Source: Rossellomorea vietnamensis (GTDB lineage: Bacteria > Bacillota > Bacilli > Bacillales > Bacillaceae_B). From it: 64,000 bases of DNA. The notes under the pieces are model-generated. The model did not search any database. It was given only the letters and a program-made list of their open reading frames with translations, and was not told the DNA's origin. A program made the translations under genes and the position numbers. Positions 16,328 to 25,452 of the stretch are shown here, one piece after another. The DNA lies in NCBI RefSeq assembly GCF_001305855.1, contig NZ_LIXZ01000001.1, positions 248,001-312,000 of the forward strand, written 5' to 3'. Within the stretch, counting starts at the first letter, position 1. Each line of letters starts with the position of its first letter.

Positions 16328-17053
16328 ATGGAAGTGATATTATTTTTCACAGGTGTGATTGTGGCCCTTATAGGTACGCTGGCTGGAAGCGGCGGCCTGA
16401 TCGGTATGCCCGTCATGCTTCTGTTGGGGTTACCGATTCATACAGCGATTGCAACAGCTAAATTTTCGAATATTATCAGTTCATTTTCGAGTTTCACTTA
16501 TCTTTTGAGGGACCGGAAAGTCACATGGAAGGAATGTTTGCCCATCCTTCCCATTGCACTCGCAGGTGGGCTGACAGGGGCCTTTCTATCGGATAAGATC
16601 CCACCTTCCCTCCTTGAATGGATGGCTTTCTTCTTCCTTCTCTTTGCCCTGGCATTAAGCCTTCTAAAGGGATTCAAGCCAAAGGAAAGGACACAGAAAC
16701 ACTACAGAGTCTACGGGCTTCTGTATTTCATCAGTACGTACGACGGATTATTCGGACCAGGGCAGGCAACTATGCTAATGTACACACATTTATTTCATGG
16801 ACTGTCGTATTTAAAATCGGTGGCCCTTACCCGTTTTCAAACGTTTGTCAGTTGTTTAGGGGCATTCACTGTCTATTTTCACAATGGTCATGTTGAGTGG
16901 GGTGTCGCCGTTCCATTTGCATTGGGTGCACTCATAGGAGCTCAGTTGGCCGTAAGACTGGCATCAAGGCTCTCTATGAAACACCTCGGGATGCTTTTAA
17001 ACATTTTGACGTTCATTCTCATCCTGCAGCTCGGGAAGAACCTGTTGTTTTAA
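16328..17053 (+). CDS. TauE/SafE-family membrane permease
   Basis: A 241-residue membrane protein with seven or eight hydrophobic segments and the glycine-rich start LAGSGGLIGMP, typical of the TauE/SafE (YfcA) anion exporter family. Family members move sulfite, sulfoacetate or other organic anions; the substrate cannot be told here. It has a GAGGTG ribosome site and is divergent from ccpC, which makes CcpC control possible but unproven. No comparable gene is next to ccpC in B. subtilis as I recall, so it may be an insertion in this lineage. Confidence 0.85.
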   Translation: MEVILFFTGVIVALIGTLAGSGGLIGMPVMLLLGLPIHTAIATAKFSNIISSFSSFTYLLRDRKVTWKECLPILPIALAGGLTGAFLSDKIPPSLLEWMAFFFLLFALALSLLKGFKPKERTQKHYRVYGLLYFISTYDGLFGPGQATMLMYTHLFHGLSYLKSVALTRFQTFVSCLGAFTVYFHNGHVEWGVAVPFALGALIGAQLAVRLASRLSMKHLGMLLNILTFILILQLGKNLLF

Positions 17054-17118
17054 GGATTGGGCGATAGAACAGGACAGCAATAAAGCTGAAGGGTTTATCT
17101 TATCTAATGAAAGAACAA

Positions 17119-17154
17119 AGAGGATGACAAATGTGCCATCCTCTAAAATTTTTT
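17119..17154 (+). terminator. Terminator after the TauE-like gene
   Basis: AGAGGATG/CATCCTCT perfect stem followed by AAAATTTTTT. Confidence 0.75.
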
Positions 17155-17178
17155 CAGTATGTAACTGCTATAAAGGAT

Positions 17179-17619
17179 TTAATCCCTTCTAAACAGCTGT
17201 CGTTGAAGCTGCTTTAACACGACTCTTCTTGTCATGATCCCTTCAAAATAGCCATCGTCGGACACCACGCATAAGAATGGGTGGTCGACTAATAATTCCA
17301 AAGCCTTCTTGAAATCTGCTTGTAAAGAGATAATCGGAAAATCTGTTGTCATGACTTCCTCTACCTTTTTTGCTTCAAGTTTTTCAAACTCAAAACGTTC
17401 GAGACCCAGAATCGAATCGGTAATTAAACTTGAACTGATCAACCCTTGGAAACGGAACGTTGGATCAAGGACAGGGATGGCTGAGTAACCGCTCTTTGTG
17501 AGTAATAGTAACGCATGCTCCAGGGAATTCCCCATTTGAACATGAGCGACCTTCTCAGAAGGAATAATGAAATCCTTAATATTCGTTTCTAATAACTCCT
17601 TGCTACTCAATGAAATCAT
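17179..17619 (-). CDS. darB: c-di-AMP-binding CBS protein DarB
   Basis: A 146-residue protein of two CBS domains (about 12-70 and 85-140), the counterpart of B. subtilis YkuL/DarB. In B. subtilis DarB without ligand binds and stimulates the (p)ppGpp synthetase Rel and pyruvate carboxylase; c-di-AMP blocks this. Segments such as KVAHVQMGNSLEHALLLLTKSGYSAIPVLDP fit DarB closely. It has its own promoter region and stands between the TauE-like gene and ykuJ. Confidence 0.92.
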   Translation of the reverse strand: MISLSSKELLETNIKDFIIPSEKVAHVQMGNSLEHALLLLTKSGYSAIPVLDPTFRFQGLISSSLITDSILGLERFEFEKLEAKKVEEVMTTDFPIISLQADFKKALELLVDHPFLCVVSDDGYFEGIMTRRVVLKQLQRQLFRRD

Positions 17620-17736
17620 GTATAACCCCTCATTTAATCAATAAGAATTTGCGTGACGCTTACAGACAAAAGAAACTGACACCATCCATTTTAACACATT
17701 GGAAGAAAAATGTATGTTAAAACGATTGGTTAAAAG

Positions 17737-17766
17737 ACTAAAAAAGATAACCGGATGGTTACCTTT
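17737..17766 (-). terminator. Terminator after ykuJ
   Basis: On the minus strand a GGTAACC/GGTTATC stem with a 4-base loop is followed by a TTTTTT run. Confidence 0.72.
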
Positions 17767-17773
17767 TGAGTGT

Positions 17774-18019
17774 TTAATCTTGTTGGGCTTCCTGTAGAAG
17801 TTCGAAAATTTCAATGGCTGTAATGTCTATGTTATCAAAAGGAAAGCTGTTTCCTTTTTCATTCATTACTTCAATCTCGAATGTATCCTGCTTGGGAAGA
17901 TACTTCACCTCACAGATTTTCTTACCATTGTATTCAAAAAATCGTTGTTGAGTTTCCCCTTGTTCACCTTGCTCTTGTAATGATTTTAATCTTTGTATAA
18001 TTCCAAGAAGCTGAGACAT
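17774..18019 (-). CDS. ykuJ: Conserved protein YkuJ
   Basis: An 81-residue soluble protein of the YkuJ family. MSQLLGII..LKSLQEQ opens it and PFDNIDITAIEIFELLQ closes it, as in B. subtilis. The crystal structure of the family is known but the function is not. The ATG two codons inside the longest frame is chosen to match relatives; AAAGGAG lies 9-10 bases upstream. Confidence 0.88.
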   Translation of the reverse strand: MSQLLGIIQRLKSLQEQGEQGETQQRFFEYNGKKICEVKYLPKQDTFEIEVMNEKGNSFPFDNIDITAIEIFELLQEAQQD

Positions 18020-18174
18020 AATCACTCTCTCCTTTCCTGATCTAATTCTTGGTCATAGCTTTTGCATTGTACCAGATTCTATCCTGTGAAATCTAATGTT
18101 TTGTCCTTTTTCCGCTTAAATTCCTTTATAATGAAAGGTGATTACTATCTTCTCTCAATGAAAGGATTGATTCG

Positions 18175-19131
18175 ATGAGTATTTACCGTATTGATTCCCG
18201 AATATCATTAGTTGATCTAATGGATTTATCCTTAAAGGAACGTACAGGCAGTTATATAATAAACGAAGAGGCACTGACCATAATCGAAACATCCGCCAGT
18301 CCTTCTATCCCTCATCTAAAAAAAGGTCTCTCTAAGTTAAACATTAATCCTGAAGATATTCAATACATAATTTTAACCCATATCCATCTTGATCATGCTG
18401 GAGGCGCAGGTCTTTTTCTAAAAGAGTGCCCTAATGCGAGTATCATAGTCCACCCGAAAGGAAAGCGTCATCTCACCGATCCCACGCGATTGATTTCAGG
18501 GGCCAGAGCGGTTTACGGTAAAAAATTCGATGAACTATTCGATCCGATTGTACCGATTCCTGAAGAGAGAATCCTCGTGATGGCCCATGAAGAAAAGCTG
18601 AGACTCAGTGATACGTGCACGCTAACGTTTTATCATACCCCGGGACACGCCGATCATCACCTCAGCATCTTGGATTCCACTTCAAACGGGATGTTCACAG
18701 GCGATACGTGTGGGATTCAATACACCATAGGGTCGAAGCGTTTTTATTTCCCTTCCACCTCTCCCAATCAATTTGATCCTGAGAAAATGAAGGATTCCAT
18801 TCGCCTGTATAGAAGTCTTCATCTCGACCGGTTGTATTTTGGTCATTACGGCGTAAGCGAGGAAGTGTCTTTTGCCCTTACCGAAGTAGAAAAATGGCTG
18901 GATTTACTCGTAAAAAAGAGTGAGGAACAATACTCCTCCAGTGTTACAATAGAGGAGAACGTAAGAACCATCACCTCCCTGCTAATCGAACTTACAGGAA
19001 GGGAATTGGCTCAAAAAGGGATCGATCCAAACAACCCTATTTACTCATTGTTGGAGTTGGATATGAACGTTTCTGCAATGGGGATCGTAGATTATTTCAT
19101 AAAACAACAAAAAGGTGACCGTTCATCATGA
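18175..19131 (+). CDS. Metallo-beta-lactamase-fold hydrolase
   Basis: A 318-residue cytoplasmic MBL-fold enzyme. The zinc motif THIHLDHAGG (HxHxDH) is at about residues 67-74, further ligands are in TPGHADHH (about 160) and FTGDT (about 181), and the last His is in YFGHYG (about 222). A helical C-terminal extension of about 90 residues follows, which separates it from plain glyoxalase II. It overlaps the glutaredoxin-like gene by four bases (ATGA), so the two are translated together. The substrate is unknown; the partner hints at thiol chemistry. Confidence 0.85.
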   Translation: MSIYRIDSRISLVDLMDLSLKERTGSYIINEEALTIIETSASPSIPHLKKGLSKLNINPEDIQYIILTHIHLDHAGGAGLFLKECPNASIIVHPKGKRHLTDPTRLISGARAVYGKKFDELFDPIVPIPEERILVMAHEEKLRLSDTCTLTFYHTPGHADHHLSILDSTSNGMFTGDTCGIQYTIGSKRFYFPSTSPNQFDPEKMKDSIRLYRSLHLDRLYFGHYGVSEEVSFALTEVEKWLDLLVKKSEEQYSSSVTIEENVRTITSLLIELTGRELAQKGIDPNNPIYSLLELDMNVSAMGIVDYFIKQQKGDRSS

Positions 19132-19361
19132 AGGAAGTCACACTGTACTCTCAACCCGAATGCCCACCCTGTGAAGTGGTCAAAATGTTCTTGAAAGAAC
19201 ATAATGTGAACTATAAAGAAATCAACATAAAAAAAGATGAGCAGGCAAGAAACTATCTTATCAATCAATTGAATTCGTACTCCACCCCTACCGTCACCAT
19301 TGATTCGGAAGTAATTTCAGGCTTCAACCTGGAAGCCCTGTCTGCTGCCTTAAACAAATAA
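19128..19361 (+). CDS. Glutaredoxin-family protein (NrdH-like)
   Basis: A 77-residue thioredoxin-fold protein with active site Cys-Pro-Pro-Cys (EC13PPC16), the cis-Pro segment STPTVTID and a GFN loop. This is the glutaredoxin/NrdH pattern; Bacilli lack glutathione, so it would work with bacillithiol or thioredoxin reductase. It shares ATGA with the upstream MBL hydrolase, and a long palindrome follows its stop. Confidence 0.85.
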   Translation: MKEVTLYSQPECPPCEVVKMFLKEHNVNYKEINIKKDEQARNYLINQLNSYSTPTVTIDSEVISGFNLEALSAALNK

Positions 19362-19372
19362 TTCATTTCATT

Positions 19373-19427
19373 AAAAAGGTGGCCCCGGGATGCTTTTCAT
19401 TTCCTCAAAGCATCCCGGGGCCACCTT
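19373..19427. terminator. Long palindromic terminator between converging genes
   Basis: AAGGTGGCCCCGGGATGCTTT pairs perfectly with its complement across a short loop. T5 follows on the minus strand only, so it chiefly stops the lipoprotein transcript, while its strength should also block the + strand. Confidence 0.82.
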
Positions 19428-19433
19428 ACCCTA

Positions 19434-19937
19434 TCAGTGTGATCGTTGAACTGTTTCCGGTAATTCATACGTGATCGAGGAAACCTTCCATGTTCCTTCT
19501 TCTTCACTCAACACCACGGCTTCGATGCCGTTTATGCTGGAAACAGGTCCTTCCTCTTCTTTTGTTCTTTCTTCCCAGACATACCATTTCCCATCTATGT
19601 ATTGTGCCTTGGTCGAATCATCATAATGAAAATATGGTACATAGTGCGAGGCGAAATCAGAGCCGAATGTTATGTACCCACCGTCTACCTCATATACGTT
19701 TTCACTCATAAAACCTGCTGTAAGGCTACTTGTAAGATACTTTGACAGCTTATCCTCAATTTGATTCTTCGGTTGTGGTTTTTCACTCAAGGATACTTGA
19801 GTTTGAAAAGCTTCCTTAACAAGGGATAATGCATTCTCCTTCGTGAACCCGGATGCCTGTATTTGACTGGCTTGTCCACAAGCTGCTGTTACGAGGACTA
19901 AAATGAAAAATAATAGCGATAATTTTTTCTTACCCAT
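19434..19937 (-). CDS. Small predicted lipoprotein
   Basis: A 167-residue exported protein. Lys3-5 precede a hydrophobic core and the lipobox VTAAC (Cys20), so it should be lipid-anchored on the outer face of the membrane. The mature part has one compact domain with aromatic-rich strands (GYITFGSDFASHYVPYF, GKWYVWEE, GTWKVSSITYEL). The YITFGSDF pattern recalls secreted Bacillus DUF3993/IseA-like proteins, but I cannot confirm this. AGGAG precedes the ATG at 10 bases. Function unknown. Confidence 0.75.
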   Translation of the reverse strand: MGKKKLSLLFFILVLVTAACGQASQIQASGFTKENALSLVKEAFQTQVSLSEKPQPKNQIEDKLSKYLTSSLTAGFMSENVYEVDGGYITFGSDFASHYVPYFHYDDSTKAQYIDGKWYVWEERTKEEEGPVSSINGIEAVVLSEEEGTWKVSSITYELPETVQRSH

Positions 19938-20108
19938 GTATTTTCACTCCTATTCTTAGTAGATGAAATTATTGTAGCAATAGAAAAATGTCGATGGGAT
20001 ACCATTCATTCGTTAAATCCTAACAATGACTGACATATTTTTTGGTTTGATTGTAAAATTCCCCCTGTCCGGTGCGCTCAAACACATATATTGTTGGTAC
20101 ATTTAACC

Positions 20109-20145
20109 AAAAAAGGATGCCGCATGATCTTCATGCAGCATCCTT
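20109..20145 (-). terminator. Terminator after the 79-residue membrane protein
   Basis: On the minus strand an AAGGATGCTGCATGA stem with its complement (one mismatch) is followed by six Ts. Confidence 0.82.
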
Positions 20146-20151
20146 CACTTA

Positions 20152-20391
20152 TTATGATAAATAGCGTATCGACCAGTAAATGATGAATAATGTAATCAGA
20201 ATGGTACCAATCAAAATGGATAAAAACACGGGATTACGGATGAATGGGTGCTCTTTCACGACGTCGGGAATGTCTGTGTCAAAGTCACCCTTCAACCGTT
20301 TTTCCTGCCCCGCCAGTCTAAAAGTATACACAAGTGAATAACCAGCAAGCGCCAAAACAATCAACGCAAGCACAATCATAAATATACTCAA
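20152..20391 (-). CDS. Two-helix membrane protein, unknown function
   Basis: A 79-residue protein with transmembrane helices at about 3-25 and 55-77, joined by a charged loop with DTDIPDVVKEHPFIRNP. The start is TTG, chosen because a strong AAGGAGGGG box lies 5-6 bases upstream; the next ATG is four codons on. It sits just downstream of ykuI and may be co-transcribed with it. I do not recognise a named family. Confidence 0.72.
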   Translation of the reverse strand: MSIFMIVLALIVLALAGYSLVYTFRLAGQEKRLKGDFDTDIPDVVKEHPFIRNPVFLSILIGTILITLFIIYWSIRYLS

Positions 20392-20472
20392 TACAGCCCC
20401 TCCTTACAAATTGTCCTTTAGAATAATTTGTCCCAACAGGAAGGTGCCTATTCTAGAAAAGGAGCTGGACAC

Positions 20473-21696
20473 CTAAAAAAGCAAACCCTCTTCTTCAAAT
20501 AAAAATTCATACGAGAGGTCCATGAAGAGATAAAGTCCATTTCCGAATGGATAGGAATACGTGCGGATGGACTCCCCTGAATCGATGTCACTATAAATAT
20601 CGGAAAGCAAACCTTTTTTATCGATTCTCATCCGAATGATATTTTCCAGGAAGTACGGGCGCCAGCTCCAATTTTTTCCTTTGTACCTTGGTTCAATCTT
20701 CCATTTTTGATCGGTTTTCACGACATTACTCGTGACTTGGAATCCATTTTCATCGCAGATATATAACCGGAAGCATTTATCCGAAAAATGCCTGGCCAAC
20801 TCAAATAAAAGATCATCGAACTCAAACGTCTGTTTCTTCAACGCCATCAATGTTTGACTGATTTCTTTATGCAGAACGTCAGCGAATTCATAGCCTGCTT
20901 CCAGATGTTTCTTTTCATAGCGGATATAGTCCTGGCATTTTTCTTTCAGCTTTTCTTTTAACAGATCCGGTTGGAGAAAGGAGTCGGAAGGATGCTTTAA
21001 ATAAAAGCCCTGGTAATACCTGCCCCCATTCAGCCAGGCAAATTGGAGCTGGTAGTTGATTTCGATATTTTCGAACAACAGGGATGCCCCGATCTTTCTC
21101 GCCAGCATCGATAAGCTATATAAAATATCTTTATACACTTTATTCCCCGCATCATTACGAAGTTGATATAGATCCACTTTCAGTATATCCGGCGAATACT
21201 GTGATAGCCGATCCAATTGACCGCTGTTACCGCCGATATTATCGATGGCAATTTTTATTCCATATGTTTTGTAATAGAGGAGAAGATGGACCAATTGATC
21301 AAAGTCGCCTACAAACGTTTTTTCTGACAATTCGATCACTGTCCGGTTTAAGTCCAAACCCTTCTTTTCATATTCCAGAAGAAGCTCAAGGAAGGACTCT
21401 CCGTGATCGAGCATAAGTAACCTGGCATCCCGGTTCAAGAATATGTACCCCTCTTGTTTCTCTGCTGAAAATTTTTCCAGGGCAGACCGTGTGACCCGTT
21501 CATCGACCTCAATTTTATATTCATCGGGTATCTCATCGTCACCGAAGAATGGGCCAAGACTTTCGACTTCTTCATTCCCCATATCCATTCTTCCAAATAC
21601 CTCGTAACCGATGATTTTATGTTCATCTGCACTGAAGATCGGTTGAAAGTACGGAATTACTTTCTCTATATTGGATAATATCTCTAATGCGTCCAT
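20473..21696 (-). CDS. ykuI: EAL-domain c-di-GMP-binding protein YkuI
   Basis: A 407-residue protein: degenerate EAL domain (about 10-250) plus a C-terminal PAS-like YkuI_C domain (about 270-400). It matches B. subtilis YkuI over its length. The signature position reads EVF (residues 32-34) instead of EAL. B. subtilis YkuI binds c-di-GMP in crystals but shows no clear phosphodiesterase activity; a role as c-di-GMP-linked effector (zinc tolerance) has been proposed there. GGGGGAG precedes the ATG. Confidence 0.93.
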   Translation of the reverse strand: MDALEILSNIEKVIPYFQPIFSADEHKIIGYEVFGRMDMGNEEVESLGPFFGDDEIPDEYKIEVDERVTRSALEKFSAEKQEGYIFLNRDARLLMLDHGESFLELLLEYEKKGLDLNRTVIELSEKTFVGDFDQLVHLLLYYKTYGIKIAIDNIGGNSGQLDRLSQYSPDILKVDLYQLRNDAGNKVYKDILYSLSMLARKIGASLLFENIEINYQLQFAWLNGGRYYQGFYLKHPSDSFLQPDLLKEKLKEKCQDYIRYEKKHLEAGYEFADVLHKEISQTLMALKKQTFEFDDLLFELARHFSDKCFRLYICDENGFQVTSNVVKTDQKWKIEPRYKGKNWSWRPYFLENIIRMRIDKKGLLSDIYSDIDSGESIRTYSYPFGNGLYLFMDLSYEFLFEEEGLLF

Positions 21697-21856
21697 TCAG
21701 CACTCCCCCACCATCACTCATATTTTTTTGCATAATTATAACACAACTATTCAGATGAATTAAAAAAGAAGAACCCAAAAAGCTTTCCCTTTCCTGTCAC
21801 TTGAACAAGAAGGGGGAAAGCTTTTTAGGATGAGCGCTCTTTATGAACATGAGAGA

Positions 21857-22624
21857 TCAAAATGGAAACGGGTTCAGCCATTGGCCTCCATCCATCGTGA
21901 TGCATTCTCCATTAATATAGGCCGCTTTGTCAGAGGCAAGGAAAAAGGCAAGTCCTGCAATTTCTTCCGGTGTTCCCAAACGTTTTAATGGTACACTGTC
22001 GATGGCCCTTTTGGCAGCTTCTTCTGAGATCCACAGCTTCTCTGCTCCTCCGGTACGTTCGATAGGTCCCGGTGCAATCGCATTCGTGCGGATACCATAC
22101 TTATGACCCCACTCAACGGCCAAGGTTCTTGTCAACGATAAAACACCCGCTTTAGCCGCTGCTGAATGAGCGACTCCAGCACCTGCATTCCAGGCATATG
22201 TTGCAACCATATTGATGATCGATCCCTTTTGATCATGTTCGATCCAATAGTTCCCGACAGCATGGGAACATAGGAATGTTCCATTCAAAACAATATCAAT
22301 GACGGACTTCCACCCATTTGGAGTGAGCTTTTCTACAGGACATATAAAGTTTCCCGCTGCATTATTGATAAGAACATCAATTTTGCCGAATTTTTCTGCC
22401 GTAAACTCGACCATGGCCTTCACATGTTCCTGCTCCCTTACATCCATTTGAAAAACTTCAATTTTCCCTTTGAGAGATGAGAACTCCTCCTTCACAGATT
22501 GAAGCCTCTCCTCATTCCTCCCCGTGACAACGACACTTGCACCTGTTTCTACGAAGTGCTTTGCCATATATTTCCCCATACCATTCGAACCGCCTGTTAC
22601 GATGACAACTTGTTCTTCTCCCAT
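21857..22624 (-). CDS. fadH: 2,4-dienoyl-CoA reductase (SDR)
   Basis: A 255-residue short-chain dehydrogenase of the YkuF/FadH type, needed for beta-oxidation of unsaturated fatty acids. The cofactor motif TGGSNGMG (10-17), NNAAGNF (around 88), and the modified active-site region fit the decr subgroup: the usual YxxxK reads HSAAAK, so the catalytic Tyr is absent, as in the mitochondrial DECR class. It ends in the GGQWL segment typical of this group. A GGGGGAG ribosome site is present. It is a single gene in the fad region as in B. subtilis. Confidence 0.9.
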   Translation of the reverse strand: MGEEQVVIVTGGSNGMGKYMAKHFVETGASVVVTGRNEERLQSVKEEFSSLKGKIEVFQMDVREQEHVKAMVEFTAEKFGKIDVLINNAAGNFICPVEKLTPNGWKSVIDIVLNGTFLCSHAVGNYWIEHDQKGSIINMVATYAWNAGAGVAHSAAAKAGVLSLTRTLAVEWGHKYGIRTNAIAPGPIERTGGAEKLWISEEAAKRAIDSVPLKRLGTPEEIAGLAFFLASDKAAYINGECITMDGGQWLNPFPF

Positions 22625-22707
22625 ATGTAACTCCCCCTATTAATGAATGAATACTCACTCATATTTTACCATACAACAATACTCTGCAACCACGATTACC
22701 GTAAAAA

Positions 22708-22754
22708 AAAGACTGATTTTTAAGAAAATATCTTTTTCTTAAAAATCAGTCTTA
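22708..22754 (-). terminator. Terminator after the 72-residue protein
   Basis: AAGACTGATTTTTAAGAAAA pairs with its complement across a short loop and eight Ts follow on the minus strand. Confidence 0.85.
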
Positions 22755-22757
22755 GTG

Positions 22758-22976
22758 CTAACCATCCGGATTATTTACGATGAGCTCGTGTAATTGGGCA
22801 AGTGCTTTAATGATTGTCTTATTTCGCTTATATCCTTTTGCTTCAACTGAAACATCATTATATGAAACAACTACCTGACCTAAAGATCGAGGAGATTTAA
22901 ATCCGTATACATACACTCTGATCGTTCCTCTTTCGGTAGGGAGAAAGAGGATTTCCATGCGTTTTGTCTTTTTCAT
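22758..22976 (-). CDS. Small basic protein, unknown function
   Basis: A 72-residue protein rich in Lys/Arg at the N-terminus (MKKTKRM). Beta-like segments (MEILFLPTERGTIRVYVYG, QVVVSYNDVSVEAKGYKRN) are followed by one helix (TIIKALAQLHELIVN). There is no signal peptide or membrane segment. GGAGAGGG lies about 8 bases before the ATG, and a strong terminator follows, so it is a single-gene unit. I do not recognise the family. Confidence 0.7.
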   Translation of the reverse strand: MKKTKRMEILFLPTERGTIRVYVYGFKSPRSLGQVVVSYNDVSVEAKGYKRNKTIIKALAQLHELIVNNPDG

Positions 22977-23143
22977 AATCCCTCTCCTTCATAAAGCATT
23001 AGGAACCGTGATTCAATCGAATGGGGATCCTTCCCTTATCCTTCTATGAACCTATTACTCTCCTCACTTTAAAATAAGTCATAGGAATTACTCTGTCAAA
23101 CATTTAAGGTGATACTCTGGATTATCTTTAAGACCTTATAGAT

Positions 23144-25243
23144 TTACATGAGGACGAATTGCTGCTGCTCAATTTCTTTTGGCCCTATCGGCTTACTAAA
23201 AAAATACCCTTGAGCCTTCTGACAATTTGCCTTCTTCAAAAAGTCGACTTGACCCTCACGCTCCACTCCCTCTGCTATGACTTCAAGACCCAGACTGTGG
23301 GCAAGATGGATGATCGTTGTCGTGATAGCTGAGTCCTTATGATTCATCCCAATTTCCTTGACGAACGATTGATCGATCTTTAATACGTCAATGGGAAATC
23401 GCTTTAAATAATGAAGGGAAGAGTAACCCGTGCCGAAGTCGTCCACAGATATGAATACTCCAAGGTCTTTCAGTTTTTTCAGCATTTTCAAGGTTTGCTG
23501 GGTATCTTGCATAGCTCCCTCCGTAATTTCAATTTCTATGCAGTAAGCGGGGATACTATACGTGGATAAATAGAAGTCGATGGTTTCCACTAACTGCTCC
23601 TGCAAAAATTGCTTCGGGGAAATGTTGATGGCCACCCGCACCGACCTGTATCCCTTGACCCTCCACTTTTGTAACTGGATACAAACCTGCTCCAACACCC
23701 ATTCGCCAATTTGATGAATCAGACCTGTTTCTTCAGCAAGCGGAATGAATTGGGCAGGTGACACGAATCCAAATTTACGATTATTCCAGCGAATCAAAGC
23801 TTCGAAACTGTCGATGCTTCCAGTCGATAAATTTACTTGTGGCTGATAATGGACATATAACTCTCCTTTTTCTATCGCTTTTCTCAAATGAGATTCCATA
23901 ATGATATAGTTTGGAAAACTTGATTTCATATGGGTTTGGTAAAAACGATAATGTGCCCTTCCTTTTTCTTTCACCTCAAACAGAGCCTGGGCGGCTTTTT
24001 GAATGAGGGAATTGGAATCATAGCCGTCTGCGGGATAACGACTAATGCCGATGGAGGGGGATATATAAAATTCCTGACTGTCGATTGTAAAAGGGTCGAT
24101 AAATAATGCAAGAATCTCTTTTGCTTTCGTCTTTGTAATTTCAAAGCTGCTATTTTTCAAGAGGAAGATGAATTCATCTCCACCTTGCCTGTACAGTAAG
24201 CAATCCTCATTGGTGAGAGTGATCAGTCGCTCTGTGATCCTTTTCAGAAAACGGTCGCCCCCCTTTAACCCCAATGTGTCATTCACAAATTTAAACCGGT
24301 CCAGATCCAGGTATAAAAGGGAAAGTTCTACTCCCCTTTCTTCCATATTGTGAATGATCAAAGGGATATGATCATCCAATGCCTTCCTGTTCCATATTCC
24401 CGTTAGTTGGTCATGAAGGGCCATATAATGGATCATTTCACTTTGTTCATGATGCTTGGTGATATCTTTCACGATGATATAACATCCGTCACATTTTTGG
24501 TTTACGACGATGGGGACCAATTTCAATTGGGTGATTCTTTCTTCGCTTCTTTCATTCAAAAAAAGACAATAATCTATGGAAGATGGATTCCCAGATAACG
24601 TTCGTATAAGGGCATCATCCAATACCTTGCGATTCTGAGCCTTCATTAAATCAAAGATATTCATGTTGGTGAGTGCCTCTTTTGAATATCCAGATAGTGA
24701 ACATCCTGCTCTATTCGAATCCTTAATGATTCCTTGTGCATCCAACATAAAAATCGCGTCTAGATTATGTTCTATGATGGATTTGTATCGTTCCTTTGCT
24801 TTCTTCAATTTCATCTTTTCTTCTATTGAAGGCGTAATATCCCTTGTAATGGAAACGACATATTCCACTTGTCCACTTTCATTCGTAATTGGTGTCAGGA
24901 TGGACTCATTCACTACTTGATTTCCATCCATTGCATTAAATGAGTCCTGATAGGTAATACTTTCACCAGTCTCCACTAATTCCGTATATCTCTTCTGTAA
25001 GTCGAGTGCCACTTCCAAAGGCATAACTTCCTCCAATAAGCGCCCCATATCCTCCTGTTGGATGGATGTGTACCTCTTAGCAGATTCATTGACATAGGCG
25101 TACCTGAAAATGTTCCCTTCTTCTACCTTCATAATGAAAATCATATCGTGTATATGGTCTAATATTAATTCCTTCAAGACTGTGTCGATACACTTCTGTG
25201 CTTGTGCTTGACTGATGGTGGTGGTAATATCTTTCCATTTCAT
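23144..25243 (-). CDS. PAS-PAS-GGDEF-EAL c-di-GMP enzyme
   Basis: A 699-residue cytoplasmic protein with two PAS domains (about 20-135 and 148-260), a GGDEF diguanylate cyclase domain (about 275-430) and an EAL phosphodiesterase domain (about 440-695). GGDEF is intact (YRQGGDEFIFLL), EAL is intact (FEALIRWNN), and the EAL metal/catalytic segments DDFGTGYSSL and EVIAEGVE are present, so both activities are possible. It has no membrane segment, so it likely senses an internal signal or redox state through PAS. It lies about 1.4 kb from ykuI. Confidence 0.9.
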   Translation of the reverse strand: MKWKDITTTISQAQAQKCIDTVLKELILDHIHDMIFIMKVEEGNIFRYAYVNESAKRYTSIQQEDMGRLLEEVMPLEVALDLQKRYTELVETGESITYQDSFNAMDGNQVVNESILTPITNESGQVEYVVSITRDITPSIEEKMKLKKAKERYKSIIEHNLDAIFMLDAQGIIKDSNRAGCSLSGYSKEALTNMNIFDLMKAQNRKVLDDALIRTLSGNPSSIDYCLFLNERSEERITQLKLVPIVVNQKCDGCYIIVKDITKHHEQSEMIHYMALHDQLTGIWNRKALDDHIPLIIHNMEERGVELSLLYLDLDRFKFVNDTLGLKGGDRFLKRITERLITLTNEDCLLYRQGGDEFIFLLKNSSFEITKTKAKEILALFIDPFTIDSQEFYISPSIGISRYPADGYDSNSLIQKAAQALFEVKEKGRAHYRFYQTHMKSSFPNYIIMESHLRKAIEKGELYVHYQPQVNLSTGSIDSFEALIRWNNRKFGFVSPAQFIPLAEETGLIHQIGEWVLEQVCIQLQKWRVKGYRSVRVAINISPKQFLQEQLVETIDFYLSTYSIPAYCIEIEITEGAMQDTQQTLKMLKKLKDLGVFISVDDFGTGYSSLHYLKRFPIDVLKIDQSFVKEIGMNHKDSAITTTIIHLAHSLGLEVIAEGVEREGQVDFLKKANCQKAQGYFFSKPIGPKEIEQQQFVLM

Positions 25244-25452
25244 GGATTCTTCATCCTTTTATGCTTATGTTTTTATCTGTATCATGCATCCTGATTCCAT
25301 TTTACTAGTTCGCTCTTGATTTCCCTACATTACTGTAAGAATATTCGTTGTATTCCCCCGAAAGTGCACAGTATCAGCCCAATCTATAAGGGACAGGCGC
25401 ACAGGTTGATCATGAACCATAGAATGATTAGAGAGAGGAGGTTTCTTTAATT

